Shown: positions 23,605 through 33,285, numbered from the stretch's first letter. The stretch: 36,043 nt of DNA from Bacteroidales bacterium UBA6445 (GCA_002439585.1 DJOF01000013.1:1-36043); one strand, 5' to 3'. The notes: generated by a model not told the origin, from the sequence alone. Program-made: numbers and translations.

Positions 23605-26600
23605 TTAGAAAGTAATGTCAATACCAAACATGATTGTCTTCTGCCATGGGTAATGGACAGCATCCTTATTGTCGGAATTGGTATACATACCTGTCGAAGT
23701 CTTTTCCGTAACCCTTCTGTACGCTGACTCAGGATCCCAGTATTTGGTGTATCTCTTAAGAGGTGACCAGTATGCGAGATTCTCGCCCGAGAAGTAGAAA
23801 CGTACTTTCTCTACCTTTATCGCCTCAGTCCATTTCTGCGGAAGAGTATAGCCGACAGTCAGGTTTTTAAACCGCAGATATCTGATATTTTGGATATAGC
23901 GGCTATTAACAGGTGCAAGCTCGCCACCAGTAGAGGAATAGACCCTCGGCCTCGGGAAATATGCGTCTCTGTTGTCTTCAGACCACACAGTCTTGATGAA
24001 ATCCCTCGGCATGAAGGCAGTGCAGTATGCATAGGAATATGAACCCCAGAAAGCGATGTTCATTCCAGGAGGGTAGATATAGTGGCTGCCCACTCCCTGG
24101 AAAAAGGCTGACACATCGAAGCCCATCCAGTCAAATGCGAGGTTGAACCCGTACTGGAAGCTCGGGAGCGAATTGCCCAGGATTTTACGGTCACCAGGAT
24201 CATCGGCAGTGTTCTTTCCGAGTGAAAGGACGTCAATACCGTTTGGTCCTGAATTGTCATCGTCGAGATCCACATACTTGAGATCACCGGCAAGGAAGCC
24301 TCCCTGCATACGGTTCGTCCCGATATACTGAAGAGCATCAAGGACATTGGCCTGATAGTCCTGAGCTTCTTCATCGCTCTGGAAAAGGCCGTCAACCTGG
24401 AAACCCCAGATATCACCTATCCGCATCCCCTTGTAATAGTCAGTAAGGCTCTTGTTGGGGTTATTGTCGTATTTTGTGATATGAGAGATATAGTCGCTTA
24501 TGGAAGCCCTCAAGCTATAGCCGAAAGGCTTGCCTGCAAGTTTGAAAGAATCCCTCCAGCCTACAGAGAGCTCATACCCCTTGGTACGGAGGTCTGCAGT
24601 ATTTTCTTTCGGAGCATCAGCACCGTAAACACTCGGAAGGGCATTTCCCTGCACAAGCATATTCTTTGTATCCCTAATATAGGCCTCTGCAGTGAAGTCA
24701 AGTCTATCGCGGAAGAAAGAAGCGTCAAGACCGACATTGTACTGATAGACAGTCTCCCAAGTAAGAGAAGAAGAGTTTGGAGAGGATATCGAGGCATACT
24801 GTGCCCTGTTGGAGCCTTCTCCAAAGGTGTAATTGCTGAAAGTATTGATAGATATAGTCCTCAAGTAATCGAAATCGCGTACATTCTGGTTTCCGAGTGT
24901 ACCGACAGAGCCACGCAGTTTGAGATTGTTGGCAACTTTCTTTGCCTTGGTGAAAAATGGCTCCTCAGATATACGCCAACCGAGAGATGCGGACGGGAAG
25001 AAGCCCCATCTGTGACCCTCAGCAAAACGGGAAGTACCGTCATACCGTCCAGATGCTTCGAAGAGGTAACGGCCCTTGTAATCATAGTTGATCCTACCGA
25101 ATGCACCGAGAAGAGCGTATGCACTCTGCTCTCCGTCAACGTCAGTTATCTTAGCTCCTGACTCGTCAGGAACGACAGTGCTGAGATCATTGATATCTTC
25201 ATCAGCAAGATTCTGACCTACTGCCTTTACCTGCTTGTAATTGTAGGTCTCCACATTGAGACCTGCCATTACCTTAAGGTTGTGGGCATCTGCAAAGCTA
25301 TCCTGATATGTAGCGAATACATTGCCAGACAGATAATTGTATACCCTATCCTGCTCAGTAAGCTGATTAAGCCCCATACCTGTCGTATAGACTCCAGTCT
25401 CACCGGGACGTATACCATAAGGAATGTTGACAGACCTGTGCATCTCCGTACGGTTGATACGGCGGTAAGTGAAGTTTGCAGTAACATTGAACTCCTCGAT
25501 CGGAGCAATTACTACTTCCGATGTATTTGTGAAATTGAACTTGCGGTCGTAGTTCTTGTGCTTGCCCATGGCCATAACGATCTGACGGCCGTTAGCCACT
25601 CTGTAGTTGCCGCCCACTATCAGAGGGTTATTGTACAGTCCGGTACCGTCAGGGTTGAAGAGAGGGAAAGACGCGAGCGTATGCCTCAGATTCCTGAAGA
25701 CGCCCTGTATATCACTGTCTCCTACCCAAGAATAATCAGAGGTATAGAAAGATGCGTTGTTGGATACAGATACCCAATCATTTACCTTGGCATTGATAGT
25801 AGCCCTTAGGTTGTATTTCTTGAACACATCCGGATTGGTCTTCATGATACCAGTCTGCTTGTCATAGCCACCGGAGAGGAAATAGCGTATATTCTTACCC
25901 CCCCCACTCACAGAGACATTATGCTGCTGCACGGGACGACGGTCATTGAACATCTCATGATACCAGTCTGTATTGGCATAATAGATCCACTGCTCACGAC
26001 CGTTGCGGACATCCTTGACAACCCAAGGTCTGTCGGGATTCTCAGTTTTGTCGTTGACACGGGCAAGAAGTTCCATCATATCACGCTCTGTATACCCGGT
26101 ATAAGGTGTGCCGGCTGCCTGAGTCTTCCAGAAAAGGTCAAGAGTATAGACAGACCAGTATCCCCTGTCTTCATAGTCAGTAGATGTCGTAGGTTCCTCC
26201 CAGCCGAAACGTCCATTGTATCGAATCTTAGCCTTGCCGTCAGCAGATGAGCCCTGCTTGGTAGTCACAAGGATGACACCGTATGCCGCCCTCGCACCAT
26301 ATACAGCAGCTGCCGCAGCATCCTTGATGACAGAGATACTTGCAACATCATTGGGATTGACATCTTCGAGGTCTCCGAGAGCACCGTCAATAAGCACGAT
26401 CGGGCTTGCAGTAGAGTTGTTCACAGAAGTGAATCCCCTGATATTGAGCTGCCCCGTACTTCCAGGATTACCTGACTGCGTCGAGATGTTGAGTCCAGGT
26501 ACGGAACCCTGCAACATAGTGATAAGGTTGTGAGAAGAACGGTCTTTAAGAGCCTTGTCATCCACAACCGAGATCGCACCCGTCAGGTTGACCTTCTTCT

Positions 26601-26982
26601 GAGTACCGTAACCAACCACGACAGTCTCTTCAAGTGACATTGCATCTTCCTGAAGGAAAACAGTCACAGCAGATTTTGTCGCAGGCACCTGTATCTTCTT
26701 GCTGATATATCCCAATGATGATATATCCAATGTGACTTCAGTTACAGGAACTGTAACGGAGAAAGTACCGTCATTTGCCGTGACGGCCCATTTGTCAGTC
26801 CCAACAACGAGAACAGCCGCACCGGATACGGGCTTACTGCTATCGTCAAGGACAGTCCCTGTAACTTCCCGCTCTTGTGCGAAGGACGTAAGTCCGGTCG
26901 CCATCGACAATGCGATTGAAGCTACAAACGTCTTGAACGTCTTGAAAAAAAATCGCTTTCGCGTAATTTTTTTAAGATTCAT
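23605..26982 (-). CDS. susC: SusC/RagA-family TonB-dependent outer-membrane transporter
   Basis: This 1125-residue protein has a signal peptide (ending TSFAQ, residues about 32-36), a carboxypeptidase-regulatory-like domain (about 38-112) and a TonB-box region EETVVVGYGTQKK. The plug has LQGSVPGLNI, NIRGF and SVIKDAAAAAVYGARAAYGV (the SusC signature), followed by a 22-strand-type barrel ending in phenylalanine (GIDITF). No N-terminal STN domain is present, so signalling through an anti-sigma factor is not indicated. It imports the substrate captured by SusD. The gap of 142 bases from the phosphoesterase gene has no recognisable -7 box, suggesting cotranscription. Confidence 0.95.
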   Translation of the reverse strand: MNLKKITRKRFFFKTFKTFVASIALSMATGLTSFAQEREVTGTVLDDSSKPVSGAAVLVVGTDKWAVTANDGTFSVTVPVTEVTLDISSLGYISKKIQVPATKSAVTVFLQEDAMSLEETVVVGYGTQKKVNLTGAISVVDDKALKDRSSHNLITMLQGSVPGLNISTQSGNPGSTGQLNIRGFTSVNNSTASPIVLIDGALGDLEDVNPNDVASISVIKDAAAAAVYGARAAYGVILVTTKQGSSADGKAKIRYNGRFGWEEPTTSTDYEDRGYWSVYTLDLFWKTQAAGTPYTGYTERDMMELLARVNDKTENPDRPWVVKDVRNGREQWIYYANTDWYHEMFNDRRPVQQHNVSVSGGGKNIRYFLSGGYDKQTGIMKTNPDVFKKYNLRATINAKVNDWVSVSNNASFYTSDYSWVGDSDIQGVFRNLRHTLASFPLFNPDGTGLYNNPLIVGGNYRVANGRQIVMAMGKHKNYDRKFNFTNTSEVVIAPIEEFNVTANFTYRRINRTEMHRSVNIPYGIRPGETGVYTTGMGLNQLTEQDRVYNYLSGNVFATYQDSFADAHNLKVMAGLNVETYNYKQVKAVGQNLADEDINDLSTVVPDESGAKITDVDGEQSAYALLGAFGRINYDYKGRYLFEASGRYDGTSRFAEGHRWGFFPSASLGWRISEEPFFTKAKKVANNLKLRGSVGTLGNQNVRDFDYLRTISINTFSNYTFGEGSNRAQYASISSPNSSSLTWETVYQYNVGLDASFFRDRLDFTAEAYIRDTKNMLVQGNALPSVYGADAPKENTADLRTKGYELSVGWRDSFKLAGKPFGYSLRASISDYISHITKYDNNPNKSLTDYYKGMRIGDIWGFQVDGLFQSDEEAQDYQANVLDALQYIGTNRMQGGFLAGDLKYVDLDDDNSGPNGIDVLSLGKNTADDPGDRKILGNSLPSFQYGFNLAFDWMGFDVSAFFQGVGSHYIYPPGMNIAFWGSYSYAYCTAFMPRDFIKTVWSEDNRDAYFPRPRVYSSTGGELAPVNSRYIQNIRYLRFKNLTVGYTLPQKWTEAIKVEKVRFYFSGENLAYWSPLKRYTKYWDPESAYRRVTEKTSTGMYTNSDNKDAVHYPWQKTIMFGIDITF

Positions 26983-27124
26983 ATATTGTTTGGTTTATAA
27001 ATTAATGGCTAGTCAATAAAGCTTGTATACCAACAACTCATCCTGCGAGTCAAGCATGAAAAGCTTTCCACAACGCTGAATTCAGGGATATTGTGTTGTA
27101 TATGATTTATACACAGTATGAAGG

Positions 27125-29071
27125 TTACCTCTTATAGATGTCAGTACTGAATTGCTTCGGCCTTTCCATAGTCTCCTTGTACTGGTTGCCAAAGCGGTCA
27201 GTTACCTTGATCTCGAGAGTGGAGTTAGGAGAAGAAGCTTGCACTTTGAACATGTGACGAGTATAGTCGGTAGCAAATGTCGGATGGGAATTCTTATTCA
27301 GACGTTTTGCCGTATATGCAATAAGGTGCAAAGGATCTGAGACAATAACTTTTGAACTCTCCAGAACTATGCCGTTCTCGGTGACTTCGATTTTCCACGA
27401 AGGATCCCAGTTCCAAATATTCAGAAATACAAGATTGTCCTTGGACTCTTTTGTCCAGTCATAGCCGTTGTTGTCCGCGTAGTCCTCAAACTTTTTCGCA
27501 TTATCCGCACTTGCGTTAGGCGTATATTTGGCAGCAGTAAGGTGTATGTTATTGGCGTCATAGGTACGGAACTGGTAAGACTCGTCATAACCAGTAGCCT
27601 TGAATTTCCAAGAAAATTTGTCGCCCTCCACATCGAGGATTACATATCCGCCTGGAGCTCCGTCCTGACCTATGTGCACGCCCGGAGTCTCGTAGGCTGA
27701 CCACCACCATGTGGCGCATACAGCTCCTGAATTGTGTTCGTATATATTATCGGACTCAAGATAATCCACATTGTAGATTTGGTGGGTATGTCCTGTGAAG
27801 ATATGAACCTCATTGTATTCTCTGAGCACTTGCTCAAGTGCAGAGGCTCTCTTTACGGAATAAGTTCCGAAATCAGTATATATAGGAGCATGGGTCGAGA
27901 GCACTATCGGAGTTGACTTGTCAAGCCCTTCGAGATCTTTCTTCAGCCACTCAATCTGATCAGCTTCTATTGTAGTATAATAAGTCCTTTCAGTAGAATT
28001 CTCTCCACCAGGATTGGTGCAATGTATATCATCAAGCACCACATAATGGACTTTACCCACATTCCATGAATAATACGTAGGAGCTATAAGTTTCTTGTAC
28101 GCTGCAGCTGTAGCAAAGTCTCCGGATAGCTTCATATCATAGTCATGGTTGCCGATTGTATGATAGATGGAAAGTCCTTTAATGGCATCTGCATCTCTCT
28201 TATATTCCTCAAAGCTGTAATGGTTGTCATACCAGTACAGATCCCATGTGATGTCACCAAGCTGTATACCGTAAATAGGCTCTCCAGTATGCGAAGATAC
28301 CCAATTGTTGACATCTGTGACAAATTGGGTAAACTGTTGCCTGTCATTGGTACGGTTGGCCATGTGCATGTCTCCCATTATAAGCATCGTATGATTGGTC
28401 TGATCCTCGGCTTTGTTAAGGGAGAAATCTACACGCTCGGCCATAGCCAAAGACTTCTTGAGCTGCTTGTGGATTTCGGGGAAGACACCGTCTGAAATCA
28501 CTTCATATCCACTTGGAACAGAAATAAATACATATTTGTGATATTTGTTAGACTTCATCTGGTATATTCCCTTGGCATCTGTGCGAACTACCTCGAAGCC
28601 GTCTGATACTGCAACCCCTTCGAGAGGTACTCCTGCACAGGACACCATACCGTATATTGTAGCCCCATTCTCTGGTTTCAGATCATCCGCGCCTGGAACT
28701 ACTATGGACACTGTCATCTCACCCATAAGCTTGACACGGCTTCCGCGCCGTATTGAGACTTCATATTTACCGGACTTCATTCCGCTCCACAGGCTTATGG
28801 AGAAATGCGTTTTTCCGATATTTGTGATAGCACAATCGTGATCTACCCCTTCAGGATCCTGCATGACTATGACGTCTGTAGACTGCGGAGCCTTTGAGAA
28901 CTGTATACGGAACTCGAATTCTTCCGCATCGCTCGCGATCTCGGCCGTCTGCGGAATCTGGAATCTAACATCGAAGTCGACTTCTGAAGCTTCATCATTC
29001 TTACATGAGAAGAAAAGTACAAGAATGAGAAACGCCTGCAACAAAACAGTAAAAGTGAATCTTGGTTTCAT
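27125..29071 (-). CDS. Calcineurin-like metallophosphoesterase lipoprotein
   Basis: This 648-residue protein has a lipoprotein signal ending FFSC (lipid Cys23) followed by KNDE, suggesting surface or periplasmic anchoring. It has an N-terminal beta-domain (about 30-125), a MetallophosN-like beta-sandwich (about 136-218), and a calcineurin-like catalytic core with all metal motifs: GDMH (233-236), GD (272-273), GNHD (307-310), H394 and GHTH (427-430). A MetallophosC-like C-terminal region follows from about 485. It should hydrolyse a phosphomonoester or diester outside the cytoplasm. As first gene of the SusC/SusD/BACON operon it probably processes the imported substrate. The substrate is unknown. 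Confidence 0.9.
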   Translation of the reverse strand: MKPRFTFTVLLQAFLILVLFFSCKNDEASEVDFDVRFQIPQTAEIASDAEEFEFRIQFSKAPQSTDVIVMQDPEGVDHDCAITNIGKTHFSISLWSGMKSGKYEVSIRRGSRVKLMGEMTVSIVVPGADDLKPENGATIYGMVSCAGVPLEGVAVSDGFEVVRTDAKGIYQMKSNKYHKYVFISVPSGYEVISDGVFPEIHKQLKKSLAMAERVDFSLNKAEDQTNHTMLIMGDMHMANRTNDRQQFTQFVTDVNNWVSSHTGEPIYGIQLGDITWDLYWYDNHYSFEEYKRDADAIKGLSIYHTIGNHDYDMKLSGDFATAAAYKKLIAPTYYSWNVGKVHYVVLDDIHCTNPGGENSTERTYYTTIEADQIEWLKKDLEGLDKSTPIVLSTHAPIYTDFGTYSVKRASALEQVLREYNEVHIFTGHTHQIYNVDYLESDNIYEHNSGAVCATWWWSAYETPGVHIGQDGAPGGYVILDVEGDKFSWKFKATGYDESYQFRTYDANNIHLTAAKYTPNASADNAKKFEDYADNNGYDWTKESKDNLVFLNIWNWDPSWKIEVTENGIVLESSKVIVSDPLHLIAYTAKRLNKNSHPTFATDYTRHMFKVQASSPNSTLEIKVTDRFGNQYKETMERPKQFSTDIYKR

Positions 29072-29175
29072 ATAGAAATATGTGGCTGTTGATTACCTTC
29101 GCATAAATCACTGTTCATGTCACCTACACGGTTAAATTGCGAACACTAATATCACGCAAAAGGCCATAACGAAAG

Positions 29176-29206
29176 CAAATATAGTATATTTATTTTCGAA
29201 CCGCAA
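29176..29206 (-). promoter_or_regulatory. Promoter of the phosphoesterase-SusCD operon
   Basis: On the minus strand TTG (29206-29204) is followed after 20 bases by TATATTTG (29183-29176), a good Bacteroidota promoter. The predicted leader is about 100 bases. The 319-base interval 29072-29390 contains this promoter and the opposing HAD promoter, and I see no gene in it. Confidence 0.65.
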
Positions 29207-29376
29207 CAAACATTTATAATTTTATAACCTCTTTGCATAAATGAATACAATATACAACCACTTCATATGCTTCTTCGCCCCCTCTACTCATCAAAATTAT
29301 AAGCAGACCCCACAAGGAAAGCGGCACAAAAATACATCGCAAATTTCGTAATTTAGTTACGATTGCGTTAAATTGC

Positions 29377-29384
29377 TATATTTG
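29377..29384 (+). promoter_or_regulatory. -7 box TATATTTG immediately before HAD gene
   Basis: TATATTTG ends 6 bases before the ATG at 29391, so the predicted transcript would start at or next to the start codon. No convincing -33 element at 19-21 bases is seen. Confidence 0.5.
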
Positions 29385-29390
29385 CAGGAT

Positions 29391-30179
29391 ATGAATGCGA
29401 AAGTCAATTACAAGGCCGTATTTACGGACATCGACGGCACTCTGGTCAGCTTCAAGACTCATAAGGTACCCCAATCAGCAATAGACGCTCTCCAAGCAGC
29501 TCATGAAAAGGGCATTACCCTTATTATATCTACTGGAAGACCTTTCACCGACCTCAAGGAAGTGGTATCGCTACCTTACGATGGTGTCATATCGCTCAAC
29601 GGAGCCGACTGCAGATGGAGAGACGGCAGTGTAATAGAGCAATACAAGATACAATATGATGACTTTCTGCTGATGCAGGAAATGTCTCGCATATACGGCT
29701 TTGCAATCGGGCTCGAAATGGACGAGGGGATCTTCGTAAGCAAGATCACCCCAGAAGTCCTAGACCTCGCGGAAAAGATAGCCCACCCGATACCAGAGGT
29801 ATGTAACCTCGAAAAACTCTTCCTGGAGAAAGGCTGTAGCCAGATGTGCGCTTATTTCGACATAGAGACGCAGAAAAAGGTGATGCCGCATATACCTAAC
29901 CTCTACGCATCACGCTGGCATCCCGGATTTGCAGACATTGATCTTGCAGGAATAAGCAAAGGCACCGGATTGCAACGCTTTGCCAAAGAACTTGGCATAG
30001 AGGTCAGCCAGACAATGGCATTCGGAGACGGAGGCAATGACATTCCCCTGCTACAAGCGGCCGGACTCGGGATCGCAATGGGGAATGCGGGAGAAGACGT
30101 AAAGGAAAATGCCGACTTTGTCACCTCATCAGTTGACGAAGACGGCATCTCATCTGCAATTACACGCTTCTTGTTATAA
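29391..30179 (+). CDS. HAD-superfamily Cof-type phosphatase
   Basis: This 262-residue cytoplasmic protein has motif I FTDIDGTL (nucleophile D13, acid-base D15), motif II ISTGRP (about 46-51), the lysine in ISKGTGLQ, and motif IV GDGGNDIPLLQAAGLGIAMG. The long cap domain between motifs II and III is type C2B (Cof/YidA-like). Such enzymes remove phosphate from sugar phosphates or cofactors, and the specific substrate is not predictable. An upstream in-frame TTG at 29373 lies in the -7 box, so the ATG at 29391 is the start. The gene is convergent with the TonB receptor gene (40 bases apart). Confidence 0.9.
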   Translation: MNAKVNYKAVFTDIDGTLVSFKTHKVPQSAIDALQAAHEKGITLIISTGRPFTDLKEVVSLPYDGVISLNGADCRWRDGSVIEQYKIQYDDFLLMQEMSRIYGFAIGLEMDEGIFVSKITPEVLDLAEKIAHPIPEVCNLEKLFLEKGCSQMCAYFDIETQKKVMPHIPNLYASRWHPGFADIDLAGISKGTGLQRFAKELGIEVSQTMAFGDGGNDIPLLQAAGLGIAMGNAGEDVKENADFVTSSVDEDGISSAITRFLL

Positions 30180-30219
30180 GCCTGTCACAGGTCTACCGTT
30201 TGGAAGCTAAGCCCCAGCG

Positions 30220-32241
30220 TTATAATCTCATATTGACAACTATGCCGGCCTTGACAGTGATACCAGGCTGGGGGATATTTCCATAGTCATAATATGTATG
30301 GTCAAGCAGGTTGTTGGCCTCAAGGTAGACACTGTAGATTTTGCGAGTCCATGCAAAACGCAGATCGACAAGCGAATAAGGCTTGTATGAGACCATTTGC
30401 CCAGTAGGGGCGAGCTTGTCATACCTCTCATAGTTGCCGACACGATCCTGCCACCTCCAAGAGAGATCAGCACCAAGGGACTTCCAGATATTGAACCCTA
30501 CATGTGCCACAGCCTTGTGACGGAGATATTCAAGGGCATATTTGGACTGTTTATCAGCCCCAAGATCCTTATTCTGACTTATATGCGAGTAAGACAGATC
30601 TATTGTCCTCACAAAGAATGACTTGCGCATCAGAAGACTCGGAATATCCATCCTAAGGGAAAATTCCTGACCGAAAGTATTTATCTTAGTATAATTAACT
30701 GATCTCCACGGTGCATCCTCACCTTCGGAGAGATTCTTCACCCAGTCAATCATGTCGCTCCCCATATTGTAATACACCGTAGCGACAGCACTTATCCAAG
30801 GCTTGGAGAATCGTATCCCACCCTCCAATGCCTGCATTTTCTCTGCCTTGAGGTTCCTGTCGGCCTTATGTCCCCCCACAGAATAGAAGAGTTCTGTAAA
30901 TGTCGGCATTCGCAGCGAGGAATTGTAGGAGGCATAGGCCTTCCAGTCCCCAGCAAAGCGGTAGGACAGATTCACACCTGGATAGAATTTAAAGTCGTCT
31001 TCATTTCCAGTATTCTTGACAGCTGCCACACCTGCACTTGCCGAGAGATTGCGCCAAAGCACGCTATGCTCAAGGAAAATGCTAATATTCGTGCGGTTAA
31101 GACCTTTTCCATACGAAGTGTCCGCCTTATGGATAGGTTTAGGAACGGATAGAGGGTCACCAAGATTGGTACTTATAAGGTCTTCATTGCGCATCTCGAC
31201 ACCGAAAGCAGTCTTGCCTATGACTGTCTCAACATACCCGTCCACTGACGCTCCCCATACGCTTGTCCTATTGTAGTTGAATGGCACCTTGCCGCTGTCA
31301 CCACGCACAAGCTCGAAGCGATCCTGCATCCTGTTCCAGTAGACTTTGGGACTAAATCTCAGTTTGCCGCGGGTCTCGGCCTGAAGAGAGAAAAATGTCT
31401 TGAGCGTATGCTCAAACTGATTGTCAAACTTAGCACTGTAAAATGTATTCGAACCGAAATCACGGCTTGTCATTCCGGCACTCCACTTGACGTCTGCAAG
31501 TTCATGGATGTATTTGCCATTGTAGAACACCTTATATGTCTGATAATCCGCATTGAGCCTGCCGTCTGAGCTGCGGCTGCTTCCGTCAGATCTCATATAG
31601 CCTGCCGAGAGCTGGTTAGAGAGCCTGCCGTTAGAATGTCCGCCACGGACTCCAGCGTTGAGATAACCGTATGAGCCGCCTTCTAAATGAGCGCCTAACG
31701 CCGGGCCGGATACCTCCTTGGTGATTATATTGATTGCACCAAGAAGTGAAGACGAGCCGTAAGCCACGCCTGCCGGGCCGGAAAGCACCTCTATGCGCTC
31801 AATCTCATTTATGTCCACCGGCAGATCGACAGCATTGTGTCCAGTCTGAGGGTCGCATATATTGATACCGTTAAGGAAAATTGCTATCTGGTCAAATGTA
31901 CCACCCCTAACGCTTATGTCTGTCTGTGCTCCCATCTCGCCCCTCTGCCTTACATCGACTCCAGCAGCGTATTTGAGAAGATCATTTACGCTCTGCACTG
32001 GAAGAGCGGCAATAGAAGAGCTGTCTATTACAGTCACAATCCGGGCACTCTTGCCCAAAGTCATCTGGACACGGCTTCCTGTCACCGATACAGAATCGAG
32101 AATAATGCCTGAAGCAGTCTGTTTCCCATCTTTTGTAACTTGTTGCTGATTAGGTTCAGAAAATTCGAAATATTCGGAAGCTCCAGCCATCGGAGCATAG
32201 GAAATCATTGCTGCTATAACAGCACATGACAAGAATTTCAT
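30220..32241 (-). CDS. Stand-alone TonB-dependent receptor (BtuB/CirA-like)
   Basis: This 673-residue outer-membrane protein has a signal peptide (MKFLSCAVIAAMISYAPMAG). The TonB-box region is ILDSVSVTGSRV, and the plug has QSVNDLLKYAAGVDVRQRGE, DISVRGGTFDQIAIFLNG and IERIEVLSGPAGVAYGSSSL, followed by a 22-strand barrel. It lacks the carboxypeptidase-like domain and the SusD partner, resembling vitamin B12 or siderophore receptors. The frame extends to 32277, but the -7 box at 32275-32282 would place transcription start near 32268, so only the ATG at 32241 is usable. The predicted leader of about 27 bases leaves no room for a cobalamin riboswitch. The ligand is unknown. Confidence 0.88.
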   Translation of the reverse strand: MKFLSCAVIAAMISYAPMAGASEYFEFSEPNQQQVTKDGKQTASGIILDSVSVTGSRVQMTLGKSARIVTVIDSSSIAALPVQSVNDLLKYAAGVDVRQRGEMGAQTDISVRGGTFDQIAIFLNGINICDPQTGHNAVDLPVDINEIERIEVLSGPAGVAYGSSSLLGAINIITKEVSGPALGAHLEGGSYGYLNAGVRGGHSNGRLSNQLSAGYMRSDGSSRSSDGRLNADYQTYKVFYNGKYIHELADVKWSAGMTSRDFGSNTFYSAKFDNQFEHTLKTFFSLQAETRGKLRFSPKVYWNRMQDRFELVRGDSGKVPFNYNRTSVWGASVDGYVETVIGKTAFGVEMRNEDLISTNLGDPLSVPKPIHKADTSYGKGLNRTNISIFLEHSVLWRNLSASAGVAAVKNTGNEDDFKFYPGVNLSYRFAGDWKAYASYNSSLRMPTFTELFYSVGGHKADRNLKAEKMQALEGGIRFSKPWISAVATVYYNMGSDMIDWVKNLSEGEDAPWRSVNYTKINTFGQEFSLRMDIPSLLMRKSFFVRTIDLSYSHISQNKDLGADKQSKYALEYLRHKAVAHVGFNIWKSLGADLSWRWQDRVGNYERYDKLAPTGQMVSYKPYSLVDLRFAWTRKIYSVYLEANNLLDHTYYDYGNIPQPGITVKAGIVVNMRL

Positions 32242-32274
32242 GTATTTTATATAGGTTTGTAAGTTATACGGCGG

Positions 32275-32282
32275 CAAAGATA
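32275..32282 (-). promoter_or_regulatory. -7 box TATCTTTG upstream of TonB receptor
   Basis: The minus strand reads TATCTTTG, matching TAnnTTTG, with predicted start about 27 bases before the ATG at 32241. No standard -33 element is visible. It decides the start codon of the receptor. Confidence 0.5.
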
Positions 32283-32388
32283 ATGAAAAATGGGAAATTG
32301 CGAGAAATGATTACACGCCACGTCTGCTGACGTCTTACAATACCGCTGACAACCCTAATGATTTCGTATTAAAGCAATTATTTCCTGA

Positions 32389-32856
32389 CTAAGGGCAGGC
32401 AAGTTTGTCGATTCTAATACTGAATGTACCGGAAGGTGCGTGGACTTCAACGACTTCACCGACCTTCTTGTCCATCATGGCTGCCCCGATCGGAGACATG
32501 TAAGATATCTTACCTAATGAGAGATCCATCTCGTGTGGGCTTACTATGGTGCAAGTCATGGACACACCAGTGGAGAGGTTCGTGAATGTCACATTACTTA
32601 ACAAAGAAACCCTGTCCTTCGGTAGAGAGGCTGTATCAATCACCCTCGCATATTGCAGTACTTTCTGCAGGAAGCGTATCCTGCTTATGGCCTTTCCCTG
32701 GGCTCGCCTTGCAGCACGATAACCCGAGTTCTCGCTTAGATCCCCTTCAGCCCTTGCCTCTGACAAATCCTCCTTGATCTTCGGATATTCAACTTTTATA
32801 AGAGAATCCAATTCTGCCGCAAGTTGATCATAGCGTTCCTTTGACAAATATTCCAT
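32389..32856 (-). CDS. greA: Transcript cleavage factor GreA
   Basis: This 155-residue protein (E. coli GreA has 158) has an N-terminal coiled coil carrying the acidic tip EGDLSENSGY (D39, E42 equivalent to the catalytic pair) followed by RAARRAQGKAISRIRFLQ. The C-terminal globular domain has YMSPIGAAMMDKKVGEVVEV. It binds the RNA polymerase secondary channel and stimulates cleavage of backtracked transcripts. The frame runs 12 codons further upstream to a TTG, but the ATG at 32856 (MEYLSKERYDQL) fits the family. Confidence 0.95.
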   Translation of the reverse strand: MEYLSKERYDQLAAELDSLIKVEYPKIKEDLSEARAEGDLSENSGYRAARRAQGKAISRIRFLQKVLQYARVIDTASLPKDRVSLLSNVTFTNLSTGVSMTCTIVSPHEMDLSLGKISYMSPIGAAMMDKKVGEVVEVHAPSGTFSIRIDKLACP

Positions 32857-33043
32857 TTCACAAGATGTCTGATTACGAGACGAATTTAGCAAATTCCCCC
32901 AAAAAAATACACAATGGGGTTGTTATGCAATATAGGAGGGCAATATCTGTACCTGGCCACCACTCTGAGCCGTAAGGCTCTTTGCCTCATCTTTTGGTTT
33001 TATATTGATCTATTGGATGGATTCTCAGCAGGTTATAGGGACG

Positions 33044-33074
33044 AAAAAAGGACAACCTCAACTGAGGCTGCCCT
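33044..33074 (-). terminator. Terminator after tRNA-Leu
   Basis: On the minus strand AGGGCAGCCTC (33074-33064) pairs with GAGGTTGTCCT (33059-33049) through an 11-base stem with G-U pairs and a 4-base loop, followed by TTTTTTCG. It begins 5 bases after the tRNA 3' end. Confidence 0.85.
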
Positions 33075-33079
33075 CTCTG

Positions 33080-33160
33080 TGCGAGCGAAGGGACTCGAAC
33101 CCATACGCACTAGGCACTAGATCCTAAGTCTAGCTCGGCTACCAATTACGACACGCTCGC
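33080..33160 (-). tRNA. tRNA-Leu (anticodon TAG)
   Basis: On the minus strand the acceptor GCGAGCG pairs with CGCTCGC, anticodon stem CTAGA/TCTAG encloses loop CTTAGGA (anticodon TAG), a longer variable arm follows, and the T arm contains GGGTTCGAGTCCC. The discriminator is A, as needed by leucyl-tRNA synthetase, and no CCA is encoded. The gene has its own promoter (33244-33274) and terminator. Confidence 0.93.
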
Positions 33161-33243
33161 AAAAACCCTTCGGAAGGCCATAACAGAGCCCATCACTGAG
33201 AGCAGTCTTTGGAAGCTACTGCAGTCTGAGTCCGAAAGGATTG

Positions 33244-33274
33244 CAAATTTAACTTATTTATTTCTTATTTCAAA
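33244..33274 (-). promoter_or_regulatory. Promoter of tRNA-Leu (-33 TTTG / -7 TAAATTTG)
   Basis: On the minus strand TTTG (33274-33271) is followed after exactly 19 bases by TAAATTTG (33251-33244), the same layout and spacing as the tRNA-Lys promoter. The predicted leader before the tRNA is about 77 bases. Confidence 0.75.
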
Positions 33275-33285
33275 ATTAACTTCAG

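Noticed and set aside
24481..25161. Plus-strand open frame of 226 codons
   Set aside because: It lies wholly inside the susC barrel region in antisense and has no domain or start context. It is a shadow of susC.
32242..32282. Cobalamin riboswitch for the BtuB-like receptor
   Set aside because: The predicted leader is about 27 bases, far too short for the roughly 200-base element, and no B12-box motif is visible.
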